A stretch of 64,000 bases of DNA from RBG-16-34-14 sp963798865 (lineage in GTDB: Bacteria > Bacteroidota > Ignavibacteria > Ignavibacteriales > Ignavibacteriaceae): assembly GCA_963798865.1 (NCBI GenBank), contig CAWCVZ010000004.1, positions 496,001 through 560,000 of the forward strand, in the 5' to 3' direction. Shown here one piece after another: positions 1 through 8,765 of this stretch (the stretch's first letter is position 1; every line of letters starts with the position of its first letter). Made by a program: the position numbers and the translations under genes. The notes below the pieces were generated by a model. That model was not told the origin of the DNA, searched no databases, and saw nothing but the letters and a program-made list of their open reading frames with translations.

Positions 1-240
1 AAAAATATCGAGGAAGGATACAGAGTTTATATGGGTGGGCTGGGAACCGATATGCCTATGATTAGTTTTGTTCAGCCAGCAAAAGGAAGAGTAGATTGGG
101 CAATGTTATCAGATAGGCAGGACCAGCAGCTCGGTGATGAAGGGACTAAATTATTGAACAAATTCATGGCAATAACTCAAAAGTTTGAACATAAAAATGG
201 AATGATGAGACCTGATCTTGGCTACATGCAAAAAAAGTAA
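1..240 (+). CDS. C-terminal part of an unrecognised protein (truncated by window edge)
   Basis: The frame is open from the first base, and the codons before the first internal ATG (position 31) encode KNIEEGYRVY without a stop. The gene therefore begins outside the window and only about 79 C-terminal residues are visible. The visible part is soluble and mixed charged/hydrophobic, with no membrane segment, and ends RPDLGYMQKK. I do not recognise the family. A rho-independent terminator follows the stop codon closely, which supports this being the real 3' end of a transcription unit. Confidence 0.6.
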   Translation, partial: KNIEEGYRVYMGGLGTDMPMISFVQPAKGRVDWAMLSDRQDQQLGDEGTKLLNKFMAITQKFEHKNGMMRPDLGYMQKK

Positions 241-261
241 ACTAAATTATTATCTTTTATC

Positions 262-287
262 AAAGGGAGCATCGGCTCCCTTTTTTA
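262..287 (+). terminator. Rho-independent terminator
   Basis: The stem AAAGGGAGC pairs with GCTCCCTTT around an ATCG loop and is followed by a T-rich tract. It sits about 20 nt after the stop codon of the preceding gene. Confidence 0.85.
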
Positions 288-385
288 TTTCATAATTTAT
301 GGCTAAAAGAATTTTTACTTTGCTTATTTAAAATCAAAATAATAAGTTATCTCAGGGCAGGAGAATTAAAAAATGATTTATTGAT

Positions 386-628
386 ATGAATAATGATACC
401 ATTAGTTTACTAGTTATAGCAATTGTTTTATTAATTGTAATAATTGTTTTTATTCGTATCGCAATTAATTTAAGGAAGTATGGAGGCAGCTTAACAACTA
501 CGATGTTTGCTTCGACCTATGAATTCCTAAATAAGGATAAAAGAGGAGCCGCTAAAGAAATTGTAGAAATGAAGGCAAACAAAAAAATGGAAGTAGAAAA
601 ATCCGATGAACCGCCGAATGATAAATAA
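386..628 (+). CDS. Small single-pass membrane protein, unknown function
   Basis: This is an 80-residue protein. Residues about 8-28 form one strongly hydrophobic helix (LLVIAIVLLIVIIVFIRIAI), followed by a charged, Lys/Glu-rich cytoplasmic-type tail ending EPPNDK. No family is recognised. A purine-rich CAGGAGA lies about 20 nt upstream of the ATG, further than ideal. The 3' end overlaps the longest reading frame of the next gene, so the two are probably co-transcribed. Open reading length, topology and coupling support a real gene, but function cannot be inferred. Confidence 0.6.
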   Translation: MNNDTISLLVIAIVLLIVIIVFIRIAINLRKYGGSLTTTMFASTYEFLNKDKRGAAKEIVEMKANKKMEVEKSDEPPNDK

Positions 629-659
629 AAACATTTTACAAATAACCAATTCATCTTTA

Positions 660-1718
660 ATGAGAAGAATTATCTACATTCAATTAATTATTATTTTGTT
701 TGCCCAAGGATTTATTCAACCTCAAAACGTTCGTCCAATCAGGGATAATGTTGGCTATCCATGGCAGGCAGATAAAATGGATCTCTTCGTAAAATGGCTT
801 GATGAGAATTGCGAACAACAAAATTTTAGTCCGGAAAATTTAATTGCAGGGATTTCCCCTCACGATGATTATTTATATGCTGGTAAAATTTATTATCCTT
901 TGTATAAATTAATCCATGTTAAAGAAGTAGTAATCTTTGGCGTAACACACGGAACTGTGAGAAAAGAAATTAATGACACGAACAAAGTTTTAATTCTCGA
1001 TGAGTTCGATAAATGGAAAGGATCTTATAAAGATATTGAAATCTCACCGCTCCGGGAAATAATAAAATCAAAGCTTAAACCAGAATATTTTTGGGTAAGC
1101 AACAAAGCACAAACTATCGAGCATTCGATTGAAGGGCTTCTCCCCTTTCTGCAGCATTATAATAAAGATATTAAAATAACTCCCATTATGGTTACAAAAA
1201 TTTCTTTTGAAAGAATGGATTCGATAAGTGTTGAACTGTCAAATATTATTTTAGATTATATTAAAAGTAAAAATTATGTTTTGGGAAAAGATATTTTCTT
1301 TTTGATGTCTAACGATGCAAACCATTATGGAGAGGATTTCGATAATGAACCTTACGGACTTGATGAAAAAGCTCATCAAACAGCAACTGATAATGATATA
1401 AGAATTGCAGATGAAAACCTGAATGGAACAATTTCAAAAGAAAAAATAAAAAATCTGTCAGATGAACTTTGGCCGGAAGCCGGGATAAATAAATCCTGCC
1501 CACTCTGGTGCGGAAGATATCCTATGGTTTTTGGACTGATGACATTAAAAAAAATTGTTAGCGCTTCGAATAAAAAAATATCCGGAGAAGTTTTCAGTTA
1601 TTCAGATACTTTTACAGGAAGTGTATTACCAGTTAAAGGAACTATGATGGGAACCACTGCCCCGTTTTCACTAAAGCATTGGGTCGGATTTCTTTCAGCA
1701 GGGTTTTATTTAAAATGA
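660..1718 (+). CDS. Secreted Memo-family protein (AmmeMemoRadiSam system protein B-like)
   Basis: The protein matches the MEMO1 / AmmeMemoRadiSam B family. Visible family-like elements are SPHDDYLYAG (the usual PHAGY position), FGVTHG, EHSIEGLLPFLQHY and SNDANHYG. The frame is open from an ATG at 606. I prefer the ATG at 660, which gives a clean N-terminal signal peptide (MRRIIYIQLIIILFAQGF) and about 352 residues. Typical Memo proteins are cytosolic and about 260-290 residues, so both the signal and the extra length are unusual. The family is non-haem-iron/dioxygenase-like in fold and its biochemical role is not settled. No AMMECR1 or radical-SAM partner is visible in the window. Confidence 0.75.
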   Translation: MRRIIYIQLIIILFAQGFIQPQNVRPIRDNVGYPWQADKMDLFVKWLDENCEQQNFSPENLIAGISPHDDYLYAGKIYYPLYKLIHVKEVVIFGVTHGTVRKEINDTNKVLILDEFDKWKGSYKDIEISPLREIIKSKLKPEYFWVSNKAQTIEHSIEGLLPFLQHYNKDIKITPIMVTKISFERMDSISVELSNIILDYIKSKNYVLGKDIFFLMSNDANHYGEDFDNEPYGLDEKAHQTATDNDIRIADENLNGTISKEKIKNLSDELWPEAGINKSCPLWCGRYPMVFGLMTLKKIVSASNKKISGEVFSYSDTFTGSVLPVKGTMMGTTAPFSLKHWVGFLSAGFYLK

Positions 1719-1759
1719 AGATCAAAATTAATTGTTTATTAAATAAAAGAGGATCAGCT

Positions 1760-2290
1760 ATGAAAAAGTTATTGAATTCTCATTTATTGTTTTTTCTTAC
1801 AGTTTTTATTTGTGCACTAGTTATAGCGTGCGGAAAAAATAATCCTGAACCAAAGAATCAGAAGGATAACCCTGGCGGAATTGAACCTTGCGAGCTGCTG
1901 ACCTCAGAACAGGTTTCAACTGTTTTGCCCGGACACGATGAAGGTTATGTTGCCCATTCAGGCGGATCTTTAATTGAAGGAGTTGACTCATATCAATGTT
2001 CATATTCCGATGAAGGTTTAAGCCTCTTTACTGTTATTTTACATGTAGCTGTGGACAAAAAACGTTTCGATGAAATCAAACTTGATCCCTCAACTTACCG
2101 GATGGATAAAAGTGTACGTGAATTAAAAATTGGAGATGGCGGATGGCTTTACGGGGAACCTGATGATATGAAGCTGAAAGCAGAAAAGGGATTTACCGTC
2201 CTTGAATTTGAGCTTCTTGCAAAAAATGCCGGTGATAAAAAAGATAAGCTTGTAGAACTAGCCTCATCTATTATGAAAAAGATAAAATAG
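1760..2290 (+). CDS. Predicted lipoprotein, unknown function
   Basis: The chosen ATG is preceded by an AAGAGGA ribosome-binding site about 7 nt upstream. It gives a textbook lipoprotein signal (MKKLLNSHLLFFL...) with lipobox VIAC, so residue 1 of the mature protein is a lipidated Cys. The frame is open further upstream to 1679, but that extension would overlap the previous gene and bury the signal. The mature domain starts with an EPCELLTSEQVSTVL segment, similar in style to DUF3558-type lipoproteins, and contains a second Cys in YQCSY that could pair with the first. Function unknown; the protein is probably anchored in an envelope membrane. Confidence 0.75.
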   Translation: MKKLLNSHLLFFLTVFICALVIACGKNNPEPKNQKDNPGGIEPCELLTSEQVSTVLPGHDEGYVAHSGGSLIEGVDSYQCSYSDEGLSLFTVILHVAVDKKRFDEIKLDPSTYRMDKSVRELKIGDGGWLYGEPDDMKLKAEKGFTVLEFELLAKNAGDKKDKLVELASSIMKKIK

Positions 2291-2304
2291 ACTGGAAAAT
2301 AATT

Positions 2305-2637
2305 ATGAAACTAAACTATGTACTCAAATATGTCAGCGATATGGATAAAGCTGTAAAATTTTATAAAGAACAACTTGGTCTCATTCTAAAATTTCAGTCT
2401 CCGGAGTGGAGTGAGTTTGAAACAGGCGAAACAACTCTTGCGCTCCATATAGCTTCACAGGAACATATTGCAGGAACATCATCATTGGGATTTGGAGTTC
2501 CTGATCTTGATAAATTCTATTCTGAAAAGCAGGCAAATGGTTTAGAATTTACCTCTCCCCCAAAGGAATTATTCGGAAGCCGGATAGCAAGGTTTAAAGA
2601 TTTTGATGGAGTTGAATGCAGTGTTAGTGGTAAGTAA
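2305..2637 (+). CDS. VOC superfamily protein (glyoxalase/bleomycin-resistance-like)
   Basis: At 110 residues this has the normal length of a single VOC module pair. The start is characteristic: LKYVSDMDKAVKFYKEQLG, then WSEFETGETTLALH, ending FKDFDGVECSVSG, which matches the usual 'DPDGN' beta-alpha-beta-beta-beta ending. VOC proteins are dimeric metal-dependent enzymes or ligand-binding proteins, and the substrate cannot be told from sequence. A possible metal-ligand His (ALH) and Glu (GVE) are present. It starts 14 nt after the lipoprotein stop, so the two may be co-transcribed. Confidence 0.85.
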   Translation: MKLNYVLKYVSDMDKAVKFYKEQLGLILKFQSPEWSEFETGETTLALHIASQEHIAGTSSLGFGVPDLDKFYSEKQANGLEFTSPPKELFGSRIARFKDFDGVECSVSGK

Positions 2638-2701
2638 TATCTTTTTTAAAAAAAACTTTATGAAAACCAAATGTCGGGGAGAGAATTCCACAAAAAGATT
2701 A

Positions 2702-2785
2702 TGGCTTAAGCCACATGCAAATAATTAATTTTGACTAAAGCCTAAAACATAGTTTAAACATTTAACTACGATTTAAAAATCGTGG
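2702..2785. promoter_or_regulatory. Two palindromes upstream of the DUF3224 gene
   Basis: TGGCTTAAGCCA (2702-2713) is a perfect 12-bp palindrome. ACGATTTAAAAATCGT (2768-2783) is a 7-bp inverted repeat around a central AA that can be extended by a wobble and a G-C pair. Either could be an operator. The second could also act as a weak terminator for the VOC gene, since a T-rich stretch follows. Roles are inferred only. Confidence 0.4.
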
Positions 2786-2828
2786 CAATTTTATTAACAT
2801 ATTTTAATAAATATTGGTGAGGACATTT

Positions 2829-3236
2829 ATGCATGCAAAATCAACATATACTGTAAAAAAATGGGAAGAGAAACCTTACATGGAAATCTCTTCCACAATG
2901 AAAATGACCAAAGCCTATGTAGAATATGAACTCAGCGGAGACTTAACAGGTAAAGCTTCTGTGGAATATTTAATGTTCTATAAACACTTTGATGAAAAAG
3001 ACCAGCATAAAGCATCTGCTGTTTATACCGGCTTAATGAGATTTACAGGAAAGCTAAATGGAAAGTCCGGAAGTTTTGTAATGAAAGATAATGGCGAGTT
3101 TTCAGGTGGGACAGCGAATTCAAATTTAAAGATTATTGAAGATTCCGGAACAGAAGAATTAAAAAACATTTCTGGAAATGGAAAATATATTGCAAATCAA
3201 AATGGGTTTAATATAGAACTGGACTATGAGCGGTAA
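2829..3236 (+). CDS. DUF3224 domain-containing protein
   Basis: This 135-residue protein opens MHAKSTYTVKKWEEKPY, the usual DUF3224 start, and continues with the family's beta-rich pattern (GDLTGKASVEYLMFY ... TGLMRFTGKLNGKSGSFVM ... SGNGKY). The family forms small beta-barrel proteins of unknown function. The ATG is preceded by GGTGAGGA about 7 nt upstream, so I use it rather than the in-frame TTG fifteen bases earlier. It stands alone between a palindrome-bearing spacer and a repeat-rich spacer. Confidence 0.85.
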   Translation: MHAKSTYTVKKWEEKPYMEISSTMKMTKAYVEYELSGDLTGKASVEYLMFYKHFDEKDQHKASAVYTGLMRFTGKLNGKSGSFVMKDNGEFSGGTANSNLKIIEDSGTEELKNISGNGKYIANQNGFNIELDYER

Positions 3237-3613
3237 TCTCAAATCGCAAATTTTATAAATAGATTTGAAATTTAACTTTTGAGTTTTGAGATTGAACTTA
3301 TCGCTCCTGCTTCCCTAACTTAGTCTTTATTTTTGTAAAAAAATATTAATAACTGTCATTCTGAATCCCAATTTATTGGACTGAATAATCTAATTTTAAG
3401 AGATTCTTGGTCGCTCCTCAGAATGACCTTCACATTTTGTCATTCTGAGCCTCGATATTCATCTGGATAAACTCCGCGAAGAATCTCACTCAGATTCTTT
3501 ATTTCAACTTCCCTAACTTATCTTTATTTTTATATATCAATCTCAAATCGCAAATTTAAAATATTAAAATCCTGAAATAGAAGATTTGAGATTTGAAATT
3601 TGAGATTTTAAAA
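3237..3613. repeat. Gene-free spacer made of short dispersed and direct repeats
   Basis: TCTCAAATCGCAAATTT occurs at 3237-3253 and again at 3541-3557, and CTTCCCTAACTTA occurs at 3310 and 3508. Between them, GTCATTCTGA (3355-3364) and TCAGAATGAC (3418-3427) form a 10-bp inverted repeat. A further CATTCTGAG...GAAGAATCTC element lies around 3440-3487. Related CATTCTGA/GAAGAATCT sequence recurs after polA. No coding frame is convincing here. The spacer runs directly into the polA start, where the reading frame can be extended artificially to a TTG at 3593. Confidence 0.7.
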
Positions 3614-6380
3614 ATGAACAAAAAATTTGTAATTATTGACGCCATGGCAATGGCTTACAGAGCCTATTTTGCTTTTATTACCAGGCCGCTGGTTACTTCA
3701 AAAGGTGAAATTACTTCGGCTGTTTATGGTTTTTTTAATCAACTCATTAAAGTTTTTGAGGACCATAAACCGGATTATATTGCTGTCGCTTTCGATTCAC
3801 ACGAAAAAACTTTCAGGCATGAGAAATATGAGAATTATAAATCATCACGTAATAAAATGCCTGATGATATGTTTCCGCAGCTTGAAAGAATACGGGAGAT
3901 ACTGAGCTATTTAAAAATTCCTCTCTACATAATTCCAAGATTCGAAGCCGATGATATAATAGGCACTGCTGCCTGTGAAGCAAAAAAAATAGGACTTGAA
4001 ACTTTTATAATTACTCCGGACAAAGATTTTAACCAGCTTGTAAATGATAAAGTGAAAGTTATAAAACCTGGTGGAAAAACAGGTGAAGAGATCGTTGTTT
4101 ATGATACTAGAAGAATCAAAGAAGAATTCGGATTTGAACCTAAACAGATGATTGATTACCTGGCTTTGATAGGTGATTCATCCGATGATATTCCCGGAGT
4201 TGCAGGTATTGGGCCTAAAACGGCAATTCCTTTAATTCAAAGATATGGATCGTTAGAAAACATTTATAAGCACATTGATGAAATTGAGAAACCTGCATTA
4301 AAGAATAAGCTGATAACAAATAAAGAAAATGCATTCATTTCAAAAGACCTGGCAACAATACACTGCGAAGTTCCTTTAAAATTTAATTTTGAGGAAGCGA
4401 AATTCCGGAAACCTGATTATGATGCCTTAAGAAATATTTTTGTTGAACTTGAGTTTAAAAATTTATATACCAGACTATTATCTATTTATGATTCTACTTC
4501 TGCCGATGCAAGGCTCAATGAGGAAACAAAGGAGGATATTAAATCTTATGATGAATCGAAAGTTCAGTATAAGCTGATTAAAAACTTGAAAGATGCTGAA
4601 GAACTTGCTGTTTATCTTAATTCAAAAGAACTGATTGTTTTTGATACTGAAACTGATGACCTTGACCAATATAAGCTTTTGCTTGCCGGTGTTTCGTTTT
4701 CTACAAAAGCCGGAGAAGGATTTTTTATTCCTCTCAAGCCAAAAGATGGATACGAAAAATTAATTTCCAACCCTGATGAAAGATTAAGCATTAAAGATTT
4801 TACAAGAATTTTCAGAAAAGTTTTTGAAAATAAAAAAATCAAAAAGGTCTGCCAGAATGCAAAGTTTGATATTGCCTGCTTAATAACTTTAGGAATCAAA
4901 ACTGAAAATTTTTATTTCGATACAATGCTTGCAAGCTATGTAATTGATCCGGACCAGAGACATGGAATGGATGATCTTTCAACAAAGTATTTAAAATACA
5001 AACCTATTCCTCTTTCGGATTTGTTAGGACCTAAGAAAGATTCTTCCGGAATTTTCGGCGTTGAGTCCGGTACTTTGTGCACTTACTCTTGTGAAGATGC
5101 AGATATTACTTACAGGCTTTTTGAAATTCTTGATAAAGAAATTAAGAAAGAAAATCTTACCCGGATTGCTTATGATATTGAGTTCCCTCTTATTTCTGTT
5201 CTTGAAGATATGGAGAGAGAAGGAATAAGGATTGATATGGATGCATTAAAATCTTTGAGTACTGATTTACAGATACTGCTTGATAATTATACCAAAGAAA
5301 TTTACATCGCTACGGGCGAAGAGTTTAATATAAATTCAACAAAGCAATTACAGGAAATTCTTTTTAACAAACTCGGGTTACAATCCGGAAAGAAAACCAA
5401 GACGGGTTTTTCCACAGATGCAAGATCACTTGAATATTTAAGAGGTGCTCACGAAGTAATTGATATGCTGCTTGAATACAGGCAGATTTCAAAATTAAAA
5501 TCAACTTATGCCGATGCGCTGCCAAATTTAATAAATCCCATAACCGGGAGAATACATACAAGCTTTAACCAGACAGTTGCATCAACTGGCAGACTTTCAA
5601 GTAATGATCCTAATCTTCAGAATATTCCCATAAGAACAGACCGTGGAAAAGAAATAAGAAAAGCTTTTGTACCAAGAGATAAAAACCATATTATCTTAAG
5701 TGCAGATTACAGCCAGATAGAACTCAGAATTATGGCGCACATTTCAGGAGATGAAGCACTTTCAAAAGCATTTAAAAGAAAAAGAAGATATTCATCGAAG
5801 CACAGCTGCACTTGTATTTATGGTTAATTCCGAAGATGTTACACCTGATATGAGAAGAAAAGCTAAAGAAGTTAACTTTGGAATTCTATATGGTATCGGT
5901 CCTTTCGGATTGAAAACACGACTTGGTGTTTCCCAAATGCATGCAAAGGAAATAATTAACACATACTTTAAAACATTCAAGCGTGTTAAAGATTTTATGG
6001 ATGAATCTGTTATGCTGGCAAAAGAAAAAGGTTTTGCTGAAACTTTGTATGGAAGGAGAAGATTCCTTCGAAACATAAATAGCGGCAACCGGGTTGTAAG
6101 GCAATTTGAAGAAAGAGTTGCTATTAATATGCGTGTACAGGGAACTGCTGCTGATATGATAAAGCTTGCAATGATAAATATTTACAAAGAGCTTGAGAAA
6201 AGAAAAGCAAAAACAAAAATGGTTCTCCAGGTTCATGATGAATTGGTTTTTGATGCTCATAAAGATGAGGTTGAAGAATTGCGCTCTTTAATAAAAGAAT
6301 TAATGGAGAAAGCTTTACCATTAGATGTTCCTGTTGTAGTTGATACCGGTATCGGAGAAAACTGGCTGGATGCACATTAA
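3614..6380 (+). CDS. polA: DNA polymerase I (apparent single-base frameshift near 5770-5785)
   Basis: This is full-length DNA polymerase I of about 921 residues once one base is removed. The N-terminal 5' nuclease starts IIDAMAMAYRAYFAF. The 3'-5' exonuclease is intact by motif: DTETDDLD, then CQNAKFD and CEDADITYR. Polymerase motif A is SADYSQIELR, motif B RRKAKEVNFGILYG and motif C QVHDELVFD. The frame breaks between ISGDEALSKAFK and EKEDIHRSTA: an extra A in the AAAA run after GCATTT would account for it, and motifs B and C continue in the next frame. The ATG at 3614 gives the standard N-terminus (MNKKFVIIDA). Loss of the fingers/palm end would destroy the polymerase, so a sequence error is the likeliest explanation. 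Confidence 0.93.
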
Positions 6381-6391
6381 TTATTAATGTT

Positions 6392-6450
6392 GTCATTCTG
6401 AAGGGGTGAAACGACATTCTGAGGAAGTGAACGACCGAAGAATCTCTGTG
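6392..6450. repeat. Dispersed CATTCTGA/GAAGAATCT repeat copy
   Basis: The polA downstream region contains GTCATTCTGA, ACATTCTGAGGAAGTGAACG and GAAGAATCTC. The same short words occur in the spacer before polA. It looks like a member of a dispersed intergenic repeat family and carries no gene. Confidence 0.5.
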
Positions 6451-6515
6451 TTCCTTTGTTTTCCTAATGATACCAAGATAAAATTTCGCTCTCTCTAAAC
6501 TTAATAAAATAATTA

Positions 6516-7541
6516 ATGCATTTGGAATCTTCAGAAATAAAAAAAATACTTATCATCAAACCTCGCGGGATCGGAGATGTTGTACTTTCAACAATTCTCA
6601 TTGATAATTTAAAAGCACATTTTAAAGATGCCACACTTGATTATCTGACAGAATCATTTGCTAAACCTGCCGTTGAGAATTTACCTGATATTAATAAAGT
6701 TCTTACTATGAAAAGAGATGAGTTCCCCCTTAATGCTGCTTTGATGATCCGAAAAGAAAAATATGATTTGCTCATTGATTCCTGGGTAAACCCAAGAACA
6801 GCATTAATATCTTTTTTGTCCGGAGTAAAATACAGAGTAGGCTATGCGTACAGGGGAAGAAAATATGCTTATAATATTTTAGCAACTTCGGGGAGAGGCG
6901 GTGATCATCATTCTGCAGAGCATAACCTGGAATTGCTAAAACCAATTGGTGTTCCTGTAATTTCAAAAAGAATCCAGTTTAATGTGCCTGATGATGCTAT
7001 AAAAAAAGCTAAAGAGTTTACAGATAAATTTTTACCCAAAAATAAAACTGTTGTTGGGATTCTTCCTGCCGGGAGCTGGTCTTCCAAAAAATTTGATAAA
7101 GAACGATGGGTTGACATCTGCAAAATCATTAAAGAAAAATACAATGTATTTTTTCTTTTACTATGGGGACCTGGTGATAAAAATGATGCGGCGTTTATTC
7201 ATAAACACCTTCCGGAAGAAGCAATTATGATACCTGAAACGGATCTTACATTAATGTCCGCTTTCATAAAGCAATGTAATATTATTATCGCAAATGATTC
7301 CGGACCTATGCACATAGCTGCAGCACTTGGAATTCCTGTTCTTGGAATTTTTGGGCCAACTGATCCAAAAGGACACGGACCATATTCAATGAACTCAAGT
7401 TATGTTATTAAGGAAGATTTATTTTGCATTATTTGTAACAGGCTTGAGTGTCCCTACAATCATGAGTGTATGAAAGAGCTTCCGGATCAAAAAATCTTAA
7501 ATGAGTTTGAAAGAATTGGAAGCAAAATTCTAATAGGTTAA
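6516..7541 (+). CDS. Glycosyltransferase family 9 protein (ADP-heptose:LPS heptosyltransferase-like)
   Basis: The GT-B fold of family 9 is visible. The N-terminal Rossmann start is KKILIIKPRGIGDVVLST. The C-terminal donor-binding half carries GILPAGSWSSKKF, then NDSGPMHIAAALGIPVLGIFGPTDP, the hallmark of WaaC/WaaF/RfaQ enzymes. Known members transfer heptose from ADP-heptose to the lipopolysaccharide core on the cytoplasmic face of the inner membrane. The protein has a normal length of 341 residues. A Cys-rich tail (CIICNRLECPYNHEC) resembles the tail of the next gene, suggesting the pair arose by duplication. Exact acceptor unknown. Confidence 0.9.
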   Translation: MHLESSEIKKILIIKPRGIGDVVLSTILIDNLKAHFKDATLDYLTESFAKPAVENLPDINKVLTMKRDEFPLNAALMIRKEKYDLLIDSWVNPRTALISFLSGVKYRVGYAYRGRKYAYNILATSGRGGDHHSAEHNLELLKPIGVPVISKRIQFNVPDDAIKKAKEFTDKFLPKNKTVVGILPAGSWSSKKFDKERWVDICKIIKEKYNVFFLLLWGPGDKNDAAFIHKHLPEEAIMIPETDLTLMSAFIKQCNIIIANDSGPMHIAAALGIPVLGIFGPTDPKGHGPYSMNSSYVIKEDLFCIICNRLECPYNHECMKELPDQKILNEFERIGSKILIG

Positions 7542-7601
7542 GGTAGCTTCCCTACATTTCTAAAGTTACATTTCTTATATTTGATAAAACGAAAATCAAT
7601 T

Positions 7602-8765
7602 ATGCTAAATAAAGAAATACCATCCTGTAAAAGATTCTCCGGATACAAACCTTGTTTTCCAGATCATGATTGCTGGGAAAATGGATGCAAGGATAATATT
7701 CCAATCGGGATAAAAATTTTAATAATTAATCTCGATGCAATGGGCGATGTACTAATGACAACGGCTCAGCTCCCTGCATTAAAAAGAAAATTCCCTGAAT
7801 CAACCATTTACTGGATTACTGAGGAAAATTCTACAGCTTTGCTTTACAACAATCATCTTGTGGATCATGTTTATGCGTTTGATGCTGAATCAATTTTGAT
7901 TTTGAACCAGATGCATTTTGATTACGTAATGAATGTTGATAAATCCCAAAGATCATGCGCACTTCTTAATTCTATTGATGGAAAAAATAAACTTGGTTTT
8001 GGCTTGAATCCAGATGGGAAAATAATTCCGGTTAATGAAGGTGCATATTATAATTACCAGCTTGGAATGGATGATCATTTTAAATTTAAAGTAAACCAAA
8101 GAACCGGACAGGATTATCTTGCAGAAACTTTTGAACTTGATTATAAAAGGGATGAGTATGTTTTCAATTTTACCGAAGAAGAATTAAGCTTCATTAAAGA
8201 ATATAAAAAAGCAGTTGGCATCTCCCCGAATGATTTTGTTGTGGGTTTTAACACCGGCTGTTCAAATCTTTATCCAAATAAAAAAATGAGAATTGATCAG
8301 CATATTTATTTGATTGATAAACTATTAGGAATAAATAAACCTGTCTTGCCGTCAGGTTCTTATAAAATTGCTTTATTTGGTGGACCTGAAGACACTGAAA
8401 GAAATAATAAGATTTATACGGAATTCTGGGGAAAAATTATTGACACACCAACTACTCATGGTTTAAGAAAAGGTGCTTGCTATGAAAGTATTGCTGATAT
8501 TGTGATAACCGGTGATTCATTCGGAATGCACCTTGCAATTGCATTAAAAAAATATGTGCTAGCATGGTTTGGAGTTAGCTGCTGGTCTGAAATTGATCTT
8601 TATGACAGAGGAATAAAATTATTTCAGAATGATCTTTTCTGTTCACCCTGCTGGAAAAAAGAATGTCCATATAATCTTGAATGCATTTCAATGATAGATT
8701 TGGATGGAATGATTCAGAAAGTAGAATTGTATTTTGAAAAACAACACTCTCCTGTTTCCAAATGA
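7602..8765 (+). CDS. Second glycosyltransferase family 9 protein
   Basis: This shares the family 9 layout: ILIINLDAMGDVLMTTAQLPALKRKFP at the N-terminal Rossmann unit, FNTGCSNLYPNKKM, and GDSFGMHLAIALKKYVLAWFG in place of the usual NDSGPMH motif. The Cys-rich tail CSPCWKKECPYNLEC parallels its upstream neighbour. An N-terminal Cys/His-containing segment (CKRFSGYKPCFPDHDCW) is unusual and could bind metal. I use the ATG at 7602; an upstream TTG extension adds seven residues with no support. The stop overlaps the next start by 4 bases (ATGA), so the two are translationally coupled. Acceptor and donor are unknown, and the substitution in the donor motif may alter specificity. Confidence 0.85.
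   Translation: MLNKEIPSCKRFSGYKPCFPDHDCWENGCKDNIPIGIKILIINLDAMGDVLMTTAQLPALKRKFPESTIYWITEENSTALLYNNHLVDHVYAFDAESILILNQMHFDYVMNVDKSQRSCALLNSIDGKNKLGFGLNPDGKIIPVNEGAYYNYQLGMDDHFKFKVNQRTGQDYLAETFELDYKRDEYVFNFTEEELSFIKEYKKAVGISPNDFVVGFNTGCSNLYPNKKMRIDQHIYLIDKLLGINKPVLPSGSYKIALFGGPEDTERNNKIYTEFWGKIIDTPTTHGLRKGACYESIADIVITGDSFGMHLAIALKKYVLAWFGVSCWSEIDLYDRGIKLFQNDLFCSPCWKKECPYNLECISMIDLDGMIQKVELYFEKQHSPVSK

Noticed and set aside
5768..5790. Programmed frameshifting in polA
   Set aside because: There is no typical slippery heptamer with a downstream structure, and similar breaks occur in several unrelated genes nearby, so indel error is simpler.
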